A stretch of 64,000 nucleotides of DNA from UBA1479 sp040216635 (GTDB taxonomy: Bacteria > Pseudomonadota > Alphaproteobacteria > Rhodospirillales > Casp-alpha2), in the NCBI GenBank assembly GCA_040216635.1, contig JAVJOU010000027.1, positions 1 to 64,000 of the forward strand, written 5' to 3'. Both the position numbers and the translations under genes were made by a program. The first letter of the stretch is position 1, and each line of letters opens with the position of its first letter. The notes below the pieces were generated by a model, which saw only the letters and a list, made by a program, of their open reading frames with translations, ran no database searches and had not been told where the DNA came from. Of this stretch, positions 25,902 to 35,409 are shown one piece after another.

Positions 25902-27608
25902 ATGGCATTCCTGGAACTTCAAGATGTGTCCAAGTCCTATGGCGTGGGCGGGGCGAAAACCGACGTTCTGAAGGACATCAACCTTTCCATCGAAGAAGGC
26001 GAGTTCGTCGCCATCGTCGGGTTTTCCGGCAGCGGTAAGACGACCTTGATCTCTGCCATGGCCGGGCTGATCAAACCCGACACCGGCAAGATCGTCATGA
26101 AAGGCAAGGAAATCGAAGGACCCGAACCGGAACGGGGCGTGGTGTTCCAGAACTACTCGCTCATGCCCTGGCTGTCCGTGGCGGGCAACATCGGCCTTGC
26201 CGTCGATGTCCTGTTCAAGAACGAAACCAAGGCCGAACGCCGCAAGCGGGTTGAAAAATACGTCGACATGGTTGGGCTCAGCCATGCCATCGCGCGCAAA
26301 CCGGCGGAGCTTTCCGGCGGCATGCGTCAGCGCGTCGCCGTGGCCCGGGCCTTGGCGATGGAGCCGGAGGTCCTGTTGTTGGACGAGCCGCTCAGCGCGC
26401 TGGACGCCCTGACCCGTGCCAACCTGCAGGACGAGATCGAGGAAATCTGGAGCCGCGACAAGAAGACCGTGGTGCTGATCACCAACGACGTGGACGAAGC
26501 GATTCTTCTGGCCGACCGGATCATTCCGCTCAACCCGGGGCCGGGGGCCACGTTCGGACCCGAGTTCAAGGTCAATATCCCGCGCCCCCGCGACCGCGCG
26601 GCCATGAACCACGACGCCACGTTCAAGGCTCTCCGCCGCGATGTGACGCAGTACCTGATGTCCGTCGGCGTCGACCGCGGCTCCGAGGCCGAGGACGACC
26701 TGGTCCTGCCCAACGTGGTGCCCATCGACCTGCACACCAAGCTGCCGCAGGTCGCCATGGACGCGGCCCAGCCGCGCACCCCCCATGACGAGCGCTATTG
26801 CGATTTCGCCAATATCTCCAAAACCTACCCCACGCCGAAGGGCCCTTTGACGGTGGTCGACGGGTTCGATCTGCGTCTGAAACGGGGCGAGTTCATTTCC
26901 ATCATCGGCCATTCGGGCTGCGGCAAATCGACCGTGCTGTCCATGGCGGCGGGCCTTAACCCGATCTCCCAGGGCGGCATCATCCTGGATGGACGCGAAG
27001 TGTCCGACGCCGGGCCCGACCGGGGCGTGGTGTTCCAGGCGCCGTCGCTGTTTCCCTGGCTGACCGCGTTGGAGAACGTGGCGCTGGGTGTCGACAAGGT
27101 CTACCCCCATGCGTCGCAGGCCGACCGCGAAGGGATCGTGCGTTACTACCTGTCGCGCGTCGGTCTTTCCGATGCCGCCGACAAACCGGCTTGCGATCTG
27201 TCCAACGGCATGAAGCAACGGGTCGGTATCGCCCGCGCCTTCGCGCTCTCGCCCAAGCTTTTGCTGTTGGACGAGCCTTTCGGGATGCTCGACAGCCTGA
27301 CGCGGTGGGAACTGCAGGAAGTGTTGATGGAGGTCTGGACCCGCACCCAGGTCACGGCCGTCTGCGTCACCCATGACGTGGACGAGGCGATCCTGCTGGC
27401 CGACCGGGTCATCATGATGACCAACGGGCCCAACGCCCGGGTCGGCAAGATCATGGAGGTCGACCTGCCGCGTCCGCGCTCGCGCAAGCAGCTTCTCGAG
27501 CATCCCAAGTACTACGAATACCGGGCCGAGCTTTTGGACTTCCTGGAGGAATACGAGCACGGCAACCAGGGCAAAAGCGGCAATCCAACGACGGAAGAGG
27601 CAGCATGA
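25902..27608 (+). CDS. Fused double ATPase of the nitrate ABC transporter (NrtD-NrtC type)
   Basis: 568 residues holding two complete ABC ATPase domains. Domain 1 (about 1-245) has GFSGSGKTT, LSGGMRQRVA and LLLDEPLSALD, but its H-loop reads ITNDVDEA with Asn for His. Domain 2 (about 290-545) has GHSGCGKST, a variant signature LSNGMKQRVG, LLLDEPFGMLD and a normal VTHDVDEA. Domain 1 resembles NrtD and domain 2 resembles NrtC. In a head-to-tail pair this gives one canonical and one degenerate ATP site. Its stop overlaps the nirB start, so translation is coupled. Confidence 0.93.
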   Translation: MAFLELQDVSKSYGVGGAKTDVLKDINLSIEEGEFVAIVGFSGSGKTTLISAMAGLIKPDTGKIVMKGKEIEGPEPERGVVFQNYSLMPWLSVAGNIGLAVDVLFKNETKAERRKRVEKYVDMVGLSHAIARKPAELSGGMRQRVAVARALAMEPEVLLLDEPLSALDALTRANLQDEIEEIWSRDKKTVVLITNDVDEAILLADRIIPLNPGPGATFGPEFKVNIPRPRDRAAMNHDATFKALRRDVTQYLMSVGVDRGSEAEDDLVLPNVVPIDLHTKLPQVAMDAAQPRTPHDERYCDFANISKTYPTPKGPLTVVDGFDLRLKRGEFISIIGHSGCGKSTVLSMAAGLNPISQGGIILDGREVSDAGPDRGVVFQAPSLFPWLTALENVALGVDKVYPHASQADREGIVRYYLSRVGLSDAADKPACDLSNGMKQRVGIARAFALSPKLLLLDEPFGMLDSLTRWELQEVLMEVWTRTQVTAVCVTHDVDEAILLADRVIMMTNGPNARVGKIMEVDLPRPRSRKQLLEHPKYYEYRAELLDFLEEYEHGNQGKSGNPTTEEAA

Positions 27609-30070
27609 TGAGCCAGACAGAAGCAAAAAAACTTGTCGTCATCGGCAACGGCATGGCGCCGGGGCGAGTTCTCGACAATCTGTTCGACACGGCGCCGGAT
27701 GCGTTCGAGGTCACGATCTTCAACGCCGAACCCCGCGTCAATTACGACCGCATCATGCTGTCGCCGGTGTTGTCGGGCGAAAAAGCCTATGAAGACATCA
27801 TCATCCATGACGACGGCTGGTACGAAAAACACGGCGTGACCCTGCTGAAGGGCAAGAAGGTCATGGAGATCGACCGCGCCGGCCGTAAGGTCGTGGCCGA
27901 GGACGGAACGGAAGCGGAATACGACAAGCTTCTGATCGCCACGGGATCGTCGCCCTTTGTCATTCCTGTGCCCGGATCGGACCTTTCGGGCGTCGTCACC
28001 TACCGTGACCTGGACGATGTGGATGCCATGCTGGATGCGGCCAGGTCGGGGGGCAAGGCGGTGGTCATCGGCGGCGGGCTTTTGGGACTTGAAGCGGCCT
28101 ATGGCCTGAAACGCCAGGGCATGGACGTCACCGTTCTTCACCTGATGCCGACCCTGATGGAACGTCAACTTGATCCCAGTGCCGGATACCTTTTGGAAAA
28201 GGCCCTGGCCGAGCGGGATATCAAGATCATCACCCGCGCCAATACCCAGGAAATCACCGGGGCCGATGGCCGTGTCGCGGGCGTCAAGCTGGACGACGGC
28301 ACGGAGCTTCCCGCCGACATTGTTGTCATGGCCGTCGGCATCAAGCCGAACGCCCAGCTGGCCGACGATGCCGGATTGGAAACCAATCGCGGCATTCTGG
28401 TCGACGATCATCTGCGCACCAGCGACCCGGATATCCTGGCGGTCGGCGAATGCGTCGAACACCGGGGACAATGTTACGGTCTGATCGCCCCCCTTTACGA
28501 TATGGCCAAGGTCATCGCCGCCAACCTGGCCGGGGACGACGCGCCCGAATATACGGGATCGGTCACGGCGACCAAACTGAAGGTCACGGGCATCGACCTT
28601 TATTCCGCCGGCGACTTCGCCGAAGGCGACGACCGGGAAGAAATCGTGCTGCGCGATGCCGCGGGCGGTGTCTACAAGCGCCTGGTCCTGAAAGACAACA
28701 AGATCATCGGTGCCGTGCTGTACGGCGATACGGCCGACGGGGCCTGGTTCTTCGACATGCTGAAGAAGGAAACGGATGTCTCCGATCTGCGCGAGACTTT
28801 GATATTCGGCCAGGCCTATGCGGGGGGCTCCCCGCTGGACCCTACGGCGGCCGTTGCAGCCTTACCGGATGACGCGGAAGTCTGCGGTTGCAACGGCGTG
28901 TGCAAGGGTTCGATCGTTCAGGCGATCACGGAAAAAGGCCTGACCGGCTTGGACGAAGTCCGTGCCCATACCAAGGCGTCATCCAGCTGCGGCACCTGCA
29001 CGGGGCTGGTTGAACAGCTTCTGGCCCTGACTTTGGGCGACGACTTCCAACCCGATGCGGTTCAGCCCATGTGCGGCTGCACGGACCTGGGACATGACGA
29101 CGTGCGGCGCTTGATCGTGGCGCAGGAATTGAAATCCATTCCCGCCGTCGTGCAGGAACTGAACTGGAAAACATCCTGCGGCTGCGCCAAATGCCGTCCT
29201 GCCTTGAACTACTACCTGCTGGCCACCTGGCCCGGCGAATACGTAGACGACAAGCAGTCGCGCTTCATCAACGAACGGGTCCACGCCAACATTCAAAAGG
29301 ACGGCACCTATTCCGTCGTGCCGCGCATGTGGGGCGGGATGACCACACCGGACGAACTGCGCGCCATCGCCGACGTGGCGGACAAGTTCCAAATCCCCTC
29401 GGTCAAGGTGACGGGGGGGCAGCGCATCGACCTTTTGGGCGTGAAGAAAGAAGATCTGCCCGCTGTCTGGGCGGATTTGAACGCGGCCGGGATGGTATCC
29501 GGCCATGCTTACGGCAAGTCGCTGCGCACGGTGAAAACCTGTGTCGGTACGGACTGGTGCCGCTTCGGGACCCAGGATTCCACGGGCCTGGGCATCAAGC
29601 TGGAACGTTTTCTGTGGGGCTCCTGGACACCGCATAAGGTCAAGCTGGCCGTGTCCGGCTGCCCGCGCAACTGCGCCGAAGCAACCTGCAAGGACATCGG
29701 CGTGGTCTGCGTCGACTCAGGCTATGAAATCCATTTCGCCGGGGCCGCCGGGATGCACGTGAAGGCGACGGAAGTTCTTTGCACCGTGGCGACGGAGGCC
29801 GAGGTCATGGAATACGTCGGCGCCCTGATGCAGCTTTACCGCGAGCAGGGGCGTTATCTGGAACGCATCTACAAATGGGCGGACCGGGTCGGATTGGGCG
29901 TGGCCCGCGAACAGGTCGCAGAGAACGCGGAACGCCGCAAGGAACTGAACGAACGCTTCATCTACTCGCAGCAGTTCATGCAGTCCGACCCTTGGGCCGA
30001 ACGGGCCGAGGGCAAGGACGCGGAAGAATTTACCTCGTTCCGACTGGGGCATTTAGGGAAAGTCGCGTGA
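27605..30070 (+). CDS. nirB: Assimilatory nitrite reductase [NAD(P)H] large subunit NirB
   Basis: 821 residues, normal for NirB. An FAD/NAD(P) pyridine-nucleotide oxidoreductase domain (1-400) is followed by two BFD-like 2Fe-2S segments (CGCNGVCKGS with SSCGTCTG, then CGCTDLGHDD with SCGCAKCRP). The C-terminal siroheme/4Fe-4S domains contain TCVGTDWCRFG and SGCPRNCAEATCKD. It reduces nitrite to ammonium with six electrons. GGAAGAGG lies just before ATG 27605, which overlaps the previous stop. The TGA overlaps the nirD ATG. Confidence 0.96.
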   Translation: MMSQTEAKKLVVIGNGMAPGRVLDNLFDTAPDAFEVTIFNAEPRVNYDRIMLSPVLSGEKAYEDIIIHDDGWYEKHGVTLLKGKKVMEIDRAGRKVVAEDGTEAEYDKLLIATGSSPFVIPVPGSDLSGVVTYRDLDDVDAMLDAARSGGKAVVIGGGLLGLEAAYGLKRQGMDVTVLHLMPTLMERQLDPSAGYLLEKALAERDIKIITRANTQEITGADGRVAGVKLDDGTELPADIVVMAVGIKPNAQLADDAGLETNRGILVDDHLRTSDPDILAVGECVEHRGQCYGLIAPLYDMAKVIAANLAGDDAPEYTGSVTATKLKVTGIDLYSAGDFAEGDDREEIVLRDAAGGVYKRLVLKDNKIIGAVLYGDTADGAWFFDMLKKETDVSDLRETLIFGQAYAGGSPLDPTAAVAALPDDAEVCGCNGVCKGSIVQAITEKGLTGLDEVRAHTKASSSCGTCTGLVEQLLALTLGDDFQPDAVQPMCGCTDLGHDDVRRLIVAQELKSIPAVVQELNWKTSCGCAKCRPALNYYLLATWPGEYVDDKQSRFINERVHANIQKDGTYSVVPRMWGGMTTPDELRAIADVADKFQIPSVKVTGGQRIDLLGVKKEDLPAVWADLNAAGMVSGHAYGKSLRTVKTCVGTDWCRFGTQDSTGLGIKLERFLWGSWTPHKVKLAVSGCPRNCAEATCKDIGVVCVDSGYEIHFAGAAGMHVKATEVLCTVATEAEVMEYVGALMQLYREQGRYLERIYKWADRVGLGVAREQVAENAERRKELNERFIYSQQFMQSDPWAERAEGKDAEEFTSFRLGHLGKVA

Positions 30071-30423
30071 TGAATGACATGAGCATGAATACCAGTACGA
30101 AGACGCAAGTCTGGATCGAAATCTGCCGGTTGGAAGACATTCCGCCGCAGGGGGCCCGCGTGGTCCGGGCGACCCTCGGCTGCGTCGCCTTGTTCCGCAC
30201 GGCGTCGGACAAGGTCTTCGCCCTGGAAGATCGTTGCCCGCACAAGGGCGGGCCGCTCAGTCAAGGCATCGTTCACGAGAACGGCGTGACCTGTCCGCTG
30301 CACAACTGGGTCATCGACATGGAAACCGGCCGTGCCAAGGCGCCGGACGAAGGACGTGTCCGCACCTTTCCCGTCGAAGTGCGCGACGGCAAGGTCCTCA
30401 TCGACCGGACGTTGTTGGCATAG
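30070..30423 (+). CDS. nirD: Nitrite reductase small subunit NirD (Rieske-type)
   Basis: 117 residues. Rieske-like 2Fe-2S ligands are intact in RCPHKGGPLS and TCPLHNWVID. Many NirD proteins have lost them, so this one probably carries a cluster. It partners NirB. The ATG at 30070 shares its A with the nirB TGA, giving tight coupling. nasA follows after 14 nt. Confidence 0.94.
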   Translation: MNDMSMNTSTKTQVWIEICRLEDIPPQGARVVRATLGCVALFRTASDKVFALEDRCPHKGGPLSQGIVHENGVTCPLHNWVIDMETGRAKAPDEGRVRTFPVEVRDGKVLIDRTLLA

Positions 30424-30437
30424 AAGGGGCAGGGCGC

Positions 30438-33125
30438 ATGGGCGATACGGAGGCCGTTGAAAGCAAGACGACGTCGACAACCTGCCCCTATTGCGGGGTC
30501 GGCTGCGGCGTTCAGGCCACGGTCGATGCCGATGGCGCTGTTTCCATCGCTGGTGACACGGACCATCCCGCCAATTTCGGCCGGCTTTGTTCCAAGGGAA
30601 CGAACCTTGGCCAGACGATTTCATTGGACGACCGATTGCTGCACCCGGAGATCGGGGGGCGTCAGGCTTCCTGGGATCAAGCCCTGGATCTCGTCGCCTC
30701 CCAATTCCGTGCCGCGATTGATGAATTCGGTCCCGATTCCGTCGCGTTCTATGTCTCGGGCCAATTGCTGACGGAAGACTATTACGTCGCCAATAAGCTG
30801 ATGAAGGGGTTCATCGGCTCGGCCAACATCGACACCAACTCGCGGCTGTGCATGGCGTCCTCGGTCGCGGGGCACAAACGGGCATTCGGCGCCGATACGG
30901 TGCCGGGGCTTTACGAAGACCTGGAACAATCGGACCTGATCGTGATGGTCGGCTCCAACCTGGCCTGGTGCCACCCGGTCCTGTATCAGCGTATCGAAGC
31001 GGCCCGGAAACAGCGTGGCACGCGGGTCGCCGTGATCGACCCCCGGCGCACGGCAACGGCGGAAACGGCCGATATGCATCTGGCGGTGGAACCCGGTTCC
31101 GACGTTGCCTTGTTCAACGGGCTGCTCGCCTGGATGGCGCAGAACGGCGGGTTCGACGGCACCTTCATCGCCGATCATACCTCGGGCGTGTTCCATGCCC
31201 TGCGCGCGGCCGAAGCCGCCGATGTGGAACAGGTTGCGGCGCGCTGCGGCCTGCCGGTCGATCAGGTCATTGCCTTTTATCGGATGTTCACCCGCACCGA
31301 ACGCACGGTCACGGTCTACAGTCAGGGCGTCAATCAATCGACGGCGGGCACGGACAAGGTCAACGCCATCATCAATTGCCATCTGGCGACGGGCCGCATC
31401 GGCCGGCCGGGGATGGGGCCGTTTTCGGTGACCGGCCAGCCCAATGCCATGGGCGGGCGCGAAACGGGCGGGCTCGCCAATCAACTGGCCTGCCATATGG
31501 AATTGGATAATCCCGCACACCGTGGCGTGGTACAGGACTTCTGGAGCGGCCCGGCGCTGGCCGCCGCGGCGGGACTGAAAGCGGTCGATATGTTCGATGC
31601 CGTCGCCGACGGCCGGATCAAGGCCTTGTGGATCATGGCGACCAATCCGGCAGTCAGTCTGCCCGATGCGGATCGGGTGCGGGATGCCATTTCCAGATGC
31701 CCCTTTGTTGCCGTGTCCGACGTGACGCGCCGCACCGATACGGCGGCCCTGGCCCATGTGCTGTTGCCGGCCGCGGCCTGGGGGGAAAAGGACGGCACGG
31801 TGACCAATTCGGAACGCCGCATTTCCAGGCAACGGGCTTTTTTGCCCATGCCCGAAGATGTGCGCGCCGACTGGTGGATGATGTCCCAGGTCGCAACCCG
31901 CATGGGCTATGGGCATGGCTTCGACTATGACGGCCCGGCCGATATTTTCCGCGAATATGCGAACCTGACGGCAATGTCCAACGACGGTAGCCGCGATCTG
32001 GACCTGGGGGGTATGGCGGATATCGACGACGGGGAATATGACGCCTTGCAACCGACGCTTTGGCCGGTCCGCGCCGAAGGGGTATCGGAACAGCGGTTTT
32101 TCGCGGAAGGCGAATTTTTCACGGACGATGGGCGCGGCCGTTTCATCGCGGTGGAAGACCGGGTGCCGGCATCGGCCCCCGACACGGCATATCCATTGGT
32201 TCTGAACACGGGCCGTATCCGCGATCAATGGCACACCATGACCCGCACCGGCCTTTCACCGAACTTGTCGCAACATCTGGCCGAACCGTTCTTGGAAATT
32301 TCCCAGGATGATGCCGACCGGATCGGCCTGATGCCCGCCCAGGTGGCCCGCGTGGAAAGCCCGCTGGGTGATTGCCTGTTGCGCGTTCTGGTCACCAGCC
32401 GCGTGCGGGCGGGGCATGTTTTCATGCCCATGCATTGGAACGACCAATGGTCGGGGCTGGCGCGGGCCGATGCCTTGGTCGCCCCCCATGTGGACCCGGT
32501 GTCCGGCCAGCCGGAAGCGAAATACACACCGGTCAACGTCAAGCCCTTTGCCGCCGCGTTCTATGGCTTTGCCGTATCCGTGACGGAACCGGCAACCGAC
32601 GGCATGGATTACTGGACCTTGGCCCGCGCCGAAGGCGGCTGGCGGGTTGAAATCGCCGCGGGCAGGCAGCCCGATAATTGGGCGGATTGGGCCCGGGGGT
32701 TTCTTGGAATTGATCCCGACGACACAGACGTTCAGATCATGGCCAGCGAAGACAAGGCTGTCGGCGGATATCGCATGGCGGCGTTCCGGGGGGATGTTCT
32801 GATCGCGGCGGTGTTTGCGGGCGTGGCCCCCGTCGCCGTCGACCGGGCCTGGGTTGCACAACTGGTCGGGGCAGAAATTCCGGCCCTGGCCGACCGGCTT
32901 GCCGTGCTGGCCGGGCGGCGCGGCGCGGACAAGGCGGACCCCGGTGCCATCGTCTGCACCTGCATGTTCGTCGGGGCCAACGACATTCGCCGCGCGATCG
33001 TGGAAGAAGGCTGTGCCACCGTCGATGCCGTGGGGGCCTGCACCGGGGCGGGGATTACCTGTGGGTCCTGCCGACCGGAAATTCAGGTCATGCTGACCGA
33101 TGCTGAACTGAAGGAGGCCAGCTGA
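30438..33125 (+). CDS. nasA: Assimilatory nitrate reductase, molybdopterin catalytic subunit
   Basis: 895 residues. The N-terminal 4Fe-4S motif CPYCGVGCGV with a later CSKG is followed by the Mo-bisMGD catalytic domain (Molybdopterin and dinucleotide-binding folds). A C-terminal BFD-type 2Fe-2S extension at about 830-890 has VCTCMFVGANDIRRAI and TCGSCRPEIQ. There is no signal peptide, so it is the cytoplasmic enzyme that reduces nitrate to nitrite. No separate NasB-type flavoprotein gene is present in the operon, so electrons must come from ferredoxin/flavodoxin or another reductase. The ATG is preceded by AGGGGCAGGG. Confidence 0.94.
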   Translation: MGDTEAVESKTTSTTCPYCGVGCGVQATVDADGAVSIAGDTDHPANFGRLCSKGTNLGQTISLDDRLLHPEIGGRQASWDQALDLVASQFRAAIDEFGPDSVAFYVSGQLLTEDYYVANKLMKGFIGSANIDTNSRLCMASSVAGHKRAFGADTVPGLYEDLEQSDLIVMVGSNLAWCHPVLYQRIEAARKQRGTRVAVIDPRRTATAETADMHLAVEPGSDVALFNGLLAWMAQNGGFDGTFIADHTSGVFHALRAAEAADVEQVAARCGLPVDQVIAFYRMFTRTERTVTVYSQGVNQSTAGTDKVNAIINCHLATGRIGRPGMGPFSVTGQPNAMGGRETGGLANQLACHMELDNPAHRGVVQDFWSGPALAAAAGLKAVDMFDAVADGRIKALWIMATNPAVSLPDADRVRDAISRCPFVAVSDVTRRTDTAALAHVLLPAAAWGEKDGTVTNSERRISRQRAFLPMPEDVRADWWMMSQVATRMGYGHGFDYDGPADIFREYANLTAMSNDGSRDLDLGGMADIDDGEYDALQPTLWPVRAEGVSEQRFFAEGEFFTDDGRGRFIAVEDRVPASAPDTAYPLVLNTGRIRDQWHTMTRTGLSPNLSQHLAEPFLEISQDDADRIGLMPAQVARVESPLGDCLLRVLVTSRVRAGHVFMPMHWNDQWSGLARADALVAPHVDPVSGQPEAKYTPVNVKPFAAAFYGFAVSVTEPATDGMDYWTLARAEGGWRVEIAAGRQPDNWADWARGFLGIDPDDTDVQIMASEDKAVGGYRMAAFRGDVLIAAVFAGVAPVAVDRAWVAQLVGAEIPALADRLAVLAGRRGADKADPGAIVCTCMFVGANDIRRAIVEEGCATVDAVGACTGAGITCGSCRPEIQVMLTDAELKEAS

Positions 33126-33126
33126 C

Positions 33127-34560
33127 ATGGACGGCGGACTGCCCCATCGCAAGCCCGAGGAACGCCGTGCGGGTGCCCCCGCCCCCCTGGCCGTGCTGCC
33201 GCTGTTCCATGATTTGAACGGCCGCAGGGTAATTGTCTGGGGGGCGACGGATGCCGCCGATTGGAAGGCCGAGTTGATCGCCGCCGCCGGGGCCGAGGTC
33301 GAACGCATGACCGATGGCCGTCTTTGGAATCAAAACGACCTGCGGGGGGCCGCCCTGGCCGTGGCCGACGCGGGCGATACGGAACAGGCGGCCCAGCTGG
33401 CCGCCGCCGCGCGTGACGCGGGTGTGCCCGTCAACACCATTGACCGGCCTGATTATTGTGATTTTTCCTTTGGCGCCATCGTCAACCGGTCACCCGTGGT
33501 GATCGGCATTTCCACCGCCGGGGCAGCGCCCGTGCTGGGCCAGGCCATTCGCCGCCGCATCGAAACCTTGCTGCCGCCGGGCATCGCGCGTTGGGCCGCG
33601 GCGGCCCGCATGCTGCGCGACCGGGTGCGCGATTTCATGCCAGAAGCCGCCCGCCGCCGCATTTACTGGCGCGCCCAGGCGGAACGCGCCTTTGCCGAAC
33701 CGGACCATCCCGCCCCCGAACGGGTCATGGATCCGCGCGATCTTTCCGTCCGTGACGCGGCAGCACCCGGGCGCGTGACTCTGGTCGGCGCGGGGCCGGG
33801 TGATGCGGAACTTTTGACGCTTAAGGCCATGCGGGCCCTGCAGGCCGCCGACGTCATTCTGTATGACGATCTGGTGTCCGACGAGGTTCTGGAACTGGCC
33901 CGGCGCGAGGCCAAGCGCCTTCTGGTCGGTAAACGCGGCAACCGGCCGTCCTGCCGCCAGGAAGAAATCAACGGTCTGATGATCAAGCTGGCGGGCCAGG
34001 GCAAGCAGGTGGTGCGCCTGAAATCGGGCGATCCCATGGTGTTCGGCCGCGCCGGCGAAGAGATCGAGGACCTGCGCGCCCAGGGTATCGTCGTCGACGT
34101 GGTGCCGGGCATTACCGCGGCGCTGGGAGCGGCGTCGGCGCTGGGCGTGTCACTGACCCACCGCGATCATGCGCGATCGGTCCGGTTCGTGACCGGTCAC
34201 GGCCGCGCGGGCGGCTTGCCCGACGATCTGGATTGGCGGGGTCTGGCCGATCCGGCGACCACGTTGATGGTCTATATGGCCGGGCGGACGGCCGGGGTTC
34301 TGGCCCGGCGTTTGATCGAACGGGGCCGCGCACCGGGAACGCCCGTGGTTGTCCTCGGTAATGTCAGCAGACCCGATGAAACCCGCGAGGTCCGCACGTT
34401 GGGTTATCTCGCCGGGCAGGCATTGAAAGCCGGTGACGGGCCGGTACTGATCGGCGTGGGCGAGGTTTTCGCTGGCCTGCGCGAGGGGGCATCCTTGTCG
34501 GTGCCCGCAGTTCCAGTCACCGGACGGCAGACCGAGTTGCCGTTTTCATCCAACGGATGA
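33127..34560 (+). CDS. cysG: Siroheme synthase CysG (dehydrogenase/ferrochelatase fused to SUMT)
   Basis: 477 residues. The C-terminal part (about 210-460) is a uroporphyrinogen-III methyltransferase with VTLVGAGPGDAELLTLKA, KRGNRPSCRQEEIN and RLKSGDPMVFGRAGEE. The N-terminal part (about 15-200) matches the precorrin-2 dehydrogenase/sirohydrochlorin ferrochelatase, including DYCDFSFGAIVNRSPVVIGISTAG. Its NAD loop is unusual: VIVWGATDAADWKAE replaces the common VGGGxVAxRK. It supplies siroheme for NirB and is the last gene of the operon, 1 nt after nasA. Confidence 0.93.
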   Translation: MDGGLPHRKPEERRAGAPAPLAVLPLFHDLNGRRVIVWGATDAADWKAELIAAAGAEVERMTDGRLWNQNDLRGAALAVADAGDTEQAAQLAAAARDAGVPVNTIDRPDYCDFSFGAIVNRSPVVIGISTAGAAPVLGQAIRRRIETLLPPGIARWAAAARMLRDRVRDFMPEAARRRIYWRAQAERAFAEPDHPAPERVMDPRDLSVRDAAAPGRVTLVGAGPGDAELLTLKAMRALQAADVILYDDLVSDEVLELARREAKRLLVGKRGNRPSCRQEEINGLMIKLAGQGKQVVRLKSGDPMVFGRAGEEIEDLRAQGIVVDVVPGITAALGAASALGVSLTHRDHARSVRFVTGHGRAGGLPDDLDWRGLADPATTLMVYMAGRTAGVLARRLIERGRAPGTPVVVLGNVSRPDETREVRTLGYLAGQALKAGDGPVLIGVGEVFAGLREGASLSVPAVPVTGRQTELPFSSNG

Positions 34561-34583
34561 CCGGCGGCCGCTTCGACGCATAA

Positions 34584-35291
34584 TCAAACGAACAGGGACG
34601 TCACCACGGTCGTCACACCCAGGCCGACGGTCAACAGGCCGATTGCCGTCTGCAGGCCGTTATGGGCCCAGGTCAGCGACCGCGCTCCGCGAAGAGGCAG
34701 GGTGATGGCGGCGGAAAACAACGCCATGCCGGCCATCGACCCGATCCCGAACAAAGCGACATAGCCAAGCGCCAACCAGGGCGACGCCGTGGTCTGTGCC
34801 GTCATGACAGCCAGGGCCGCCGACCCGGCCATGCCGTGCATCAGGCCGACCACGAAGAACCGCAGGGGAAAGCTGCCCCGATGGGGATGTTCATGGTCAT
34901 GGTCGCGGGGGTGTACGGCCTGTTTGGCTTCGCCCTTGTGGGAATGGGCGTGGAAATGGACGTTGCCGTCGCCGTGGCGGTGGGCATGGAAGTGAACCCG
35001 GTCGCGGATCAGGCGGCGCAGAACTTCTAGGCCCAGGCCGACCAGCAGGACGCCGACGGCGGCTTCCATCAGGCGCGCGGTCCAGTCGGAAATCGCCGTT
35101 TCCATGTAGATCACGGCGCCGCAGACCAGGAACAGGGTCGTGGTATGGCCCAGACCCCAGACGGCACCTTGGCGCAAAGTCTGACGCAACGAGGTCTTGC
35201 CCGTCACCATCGCGGTCACGGCGGCAAGGTGGTCGGGCTCGAACGCATGACGAATCCCGATAAGAAAGCCCAAAACCAGGATCGAGGTCAT
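34584..35291 (-). CDS. HoxN/HupN/NixA-RcnA-type nickel/cobalt permease
   Basis: 235 residues with about six helices. The helix-II-type signature GIRHAFEPDHLAAVTAM is diagnostic for this metal permease family. A cytoplasmic or periplasmic His-rich loop (FHAHRHGDGNVHFHAHSHKGE and further HDHEHPHRG) lies near residues 100-135, as in RcnA-like exporters and some importers. The direction of transport cannot be read. It converges on the nitrate operon, 23 nt from the cysG stop. Confidence 0.87.
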   Translation of the reverse strand: MTSILVLGFLIGIRHAFEPDHLAAVTAMVTGKTSLRQTLRQGAVWGLGHTTTLFLVCGAVIYMETAISDWTARLMEAAVGVLLVGLGLEVLRRLIRDRVHFHAHRHGDGNVHFHAHSHKGEAKQAVHPRDHDHEHPHRGSFPLRFFVVGLMHGMAGSAALAVMTAQTTASPWLALGYVALFGIGSMAGMALFSAAITLPLRGARSLTWAHNGLQTAIGLLTVGLGVTTVVTSLFV

Positions 35292-35409
35292 GCGTGTGGT
35301 CCTTTTAGTATGAAATCCGAGGCGGCAGGAGGGGGTGTTGTGACGGAAATCGCGGTCGAGTGCCAGTGCTGTTTCGCCTGCGTCACGGTACCCGGTTCAT
35401 GATGCCCTG

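Noticed and set aside
25341..27626. Very long minus-strand open frame opposite nrtB and the double ATPase gene
   Set aside because: It is a high-GC shadow with His/Gly/Gln-rich content and no family match. The plus strand encodes clear transporter proteins.
35292..35409. Riboswitch (cobalamin or nickel/cobalt) before the metal permease
   Set aside because: The region has a CACTGGC-like stretch but is short and lacks the other conserved boxes, so I cannot support it.
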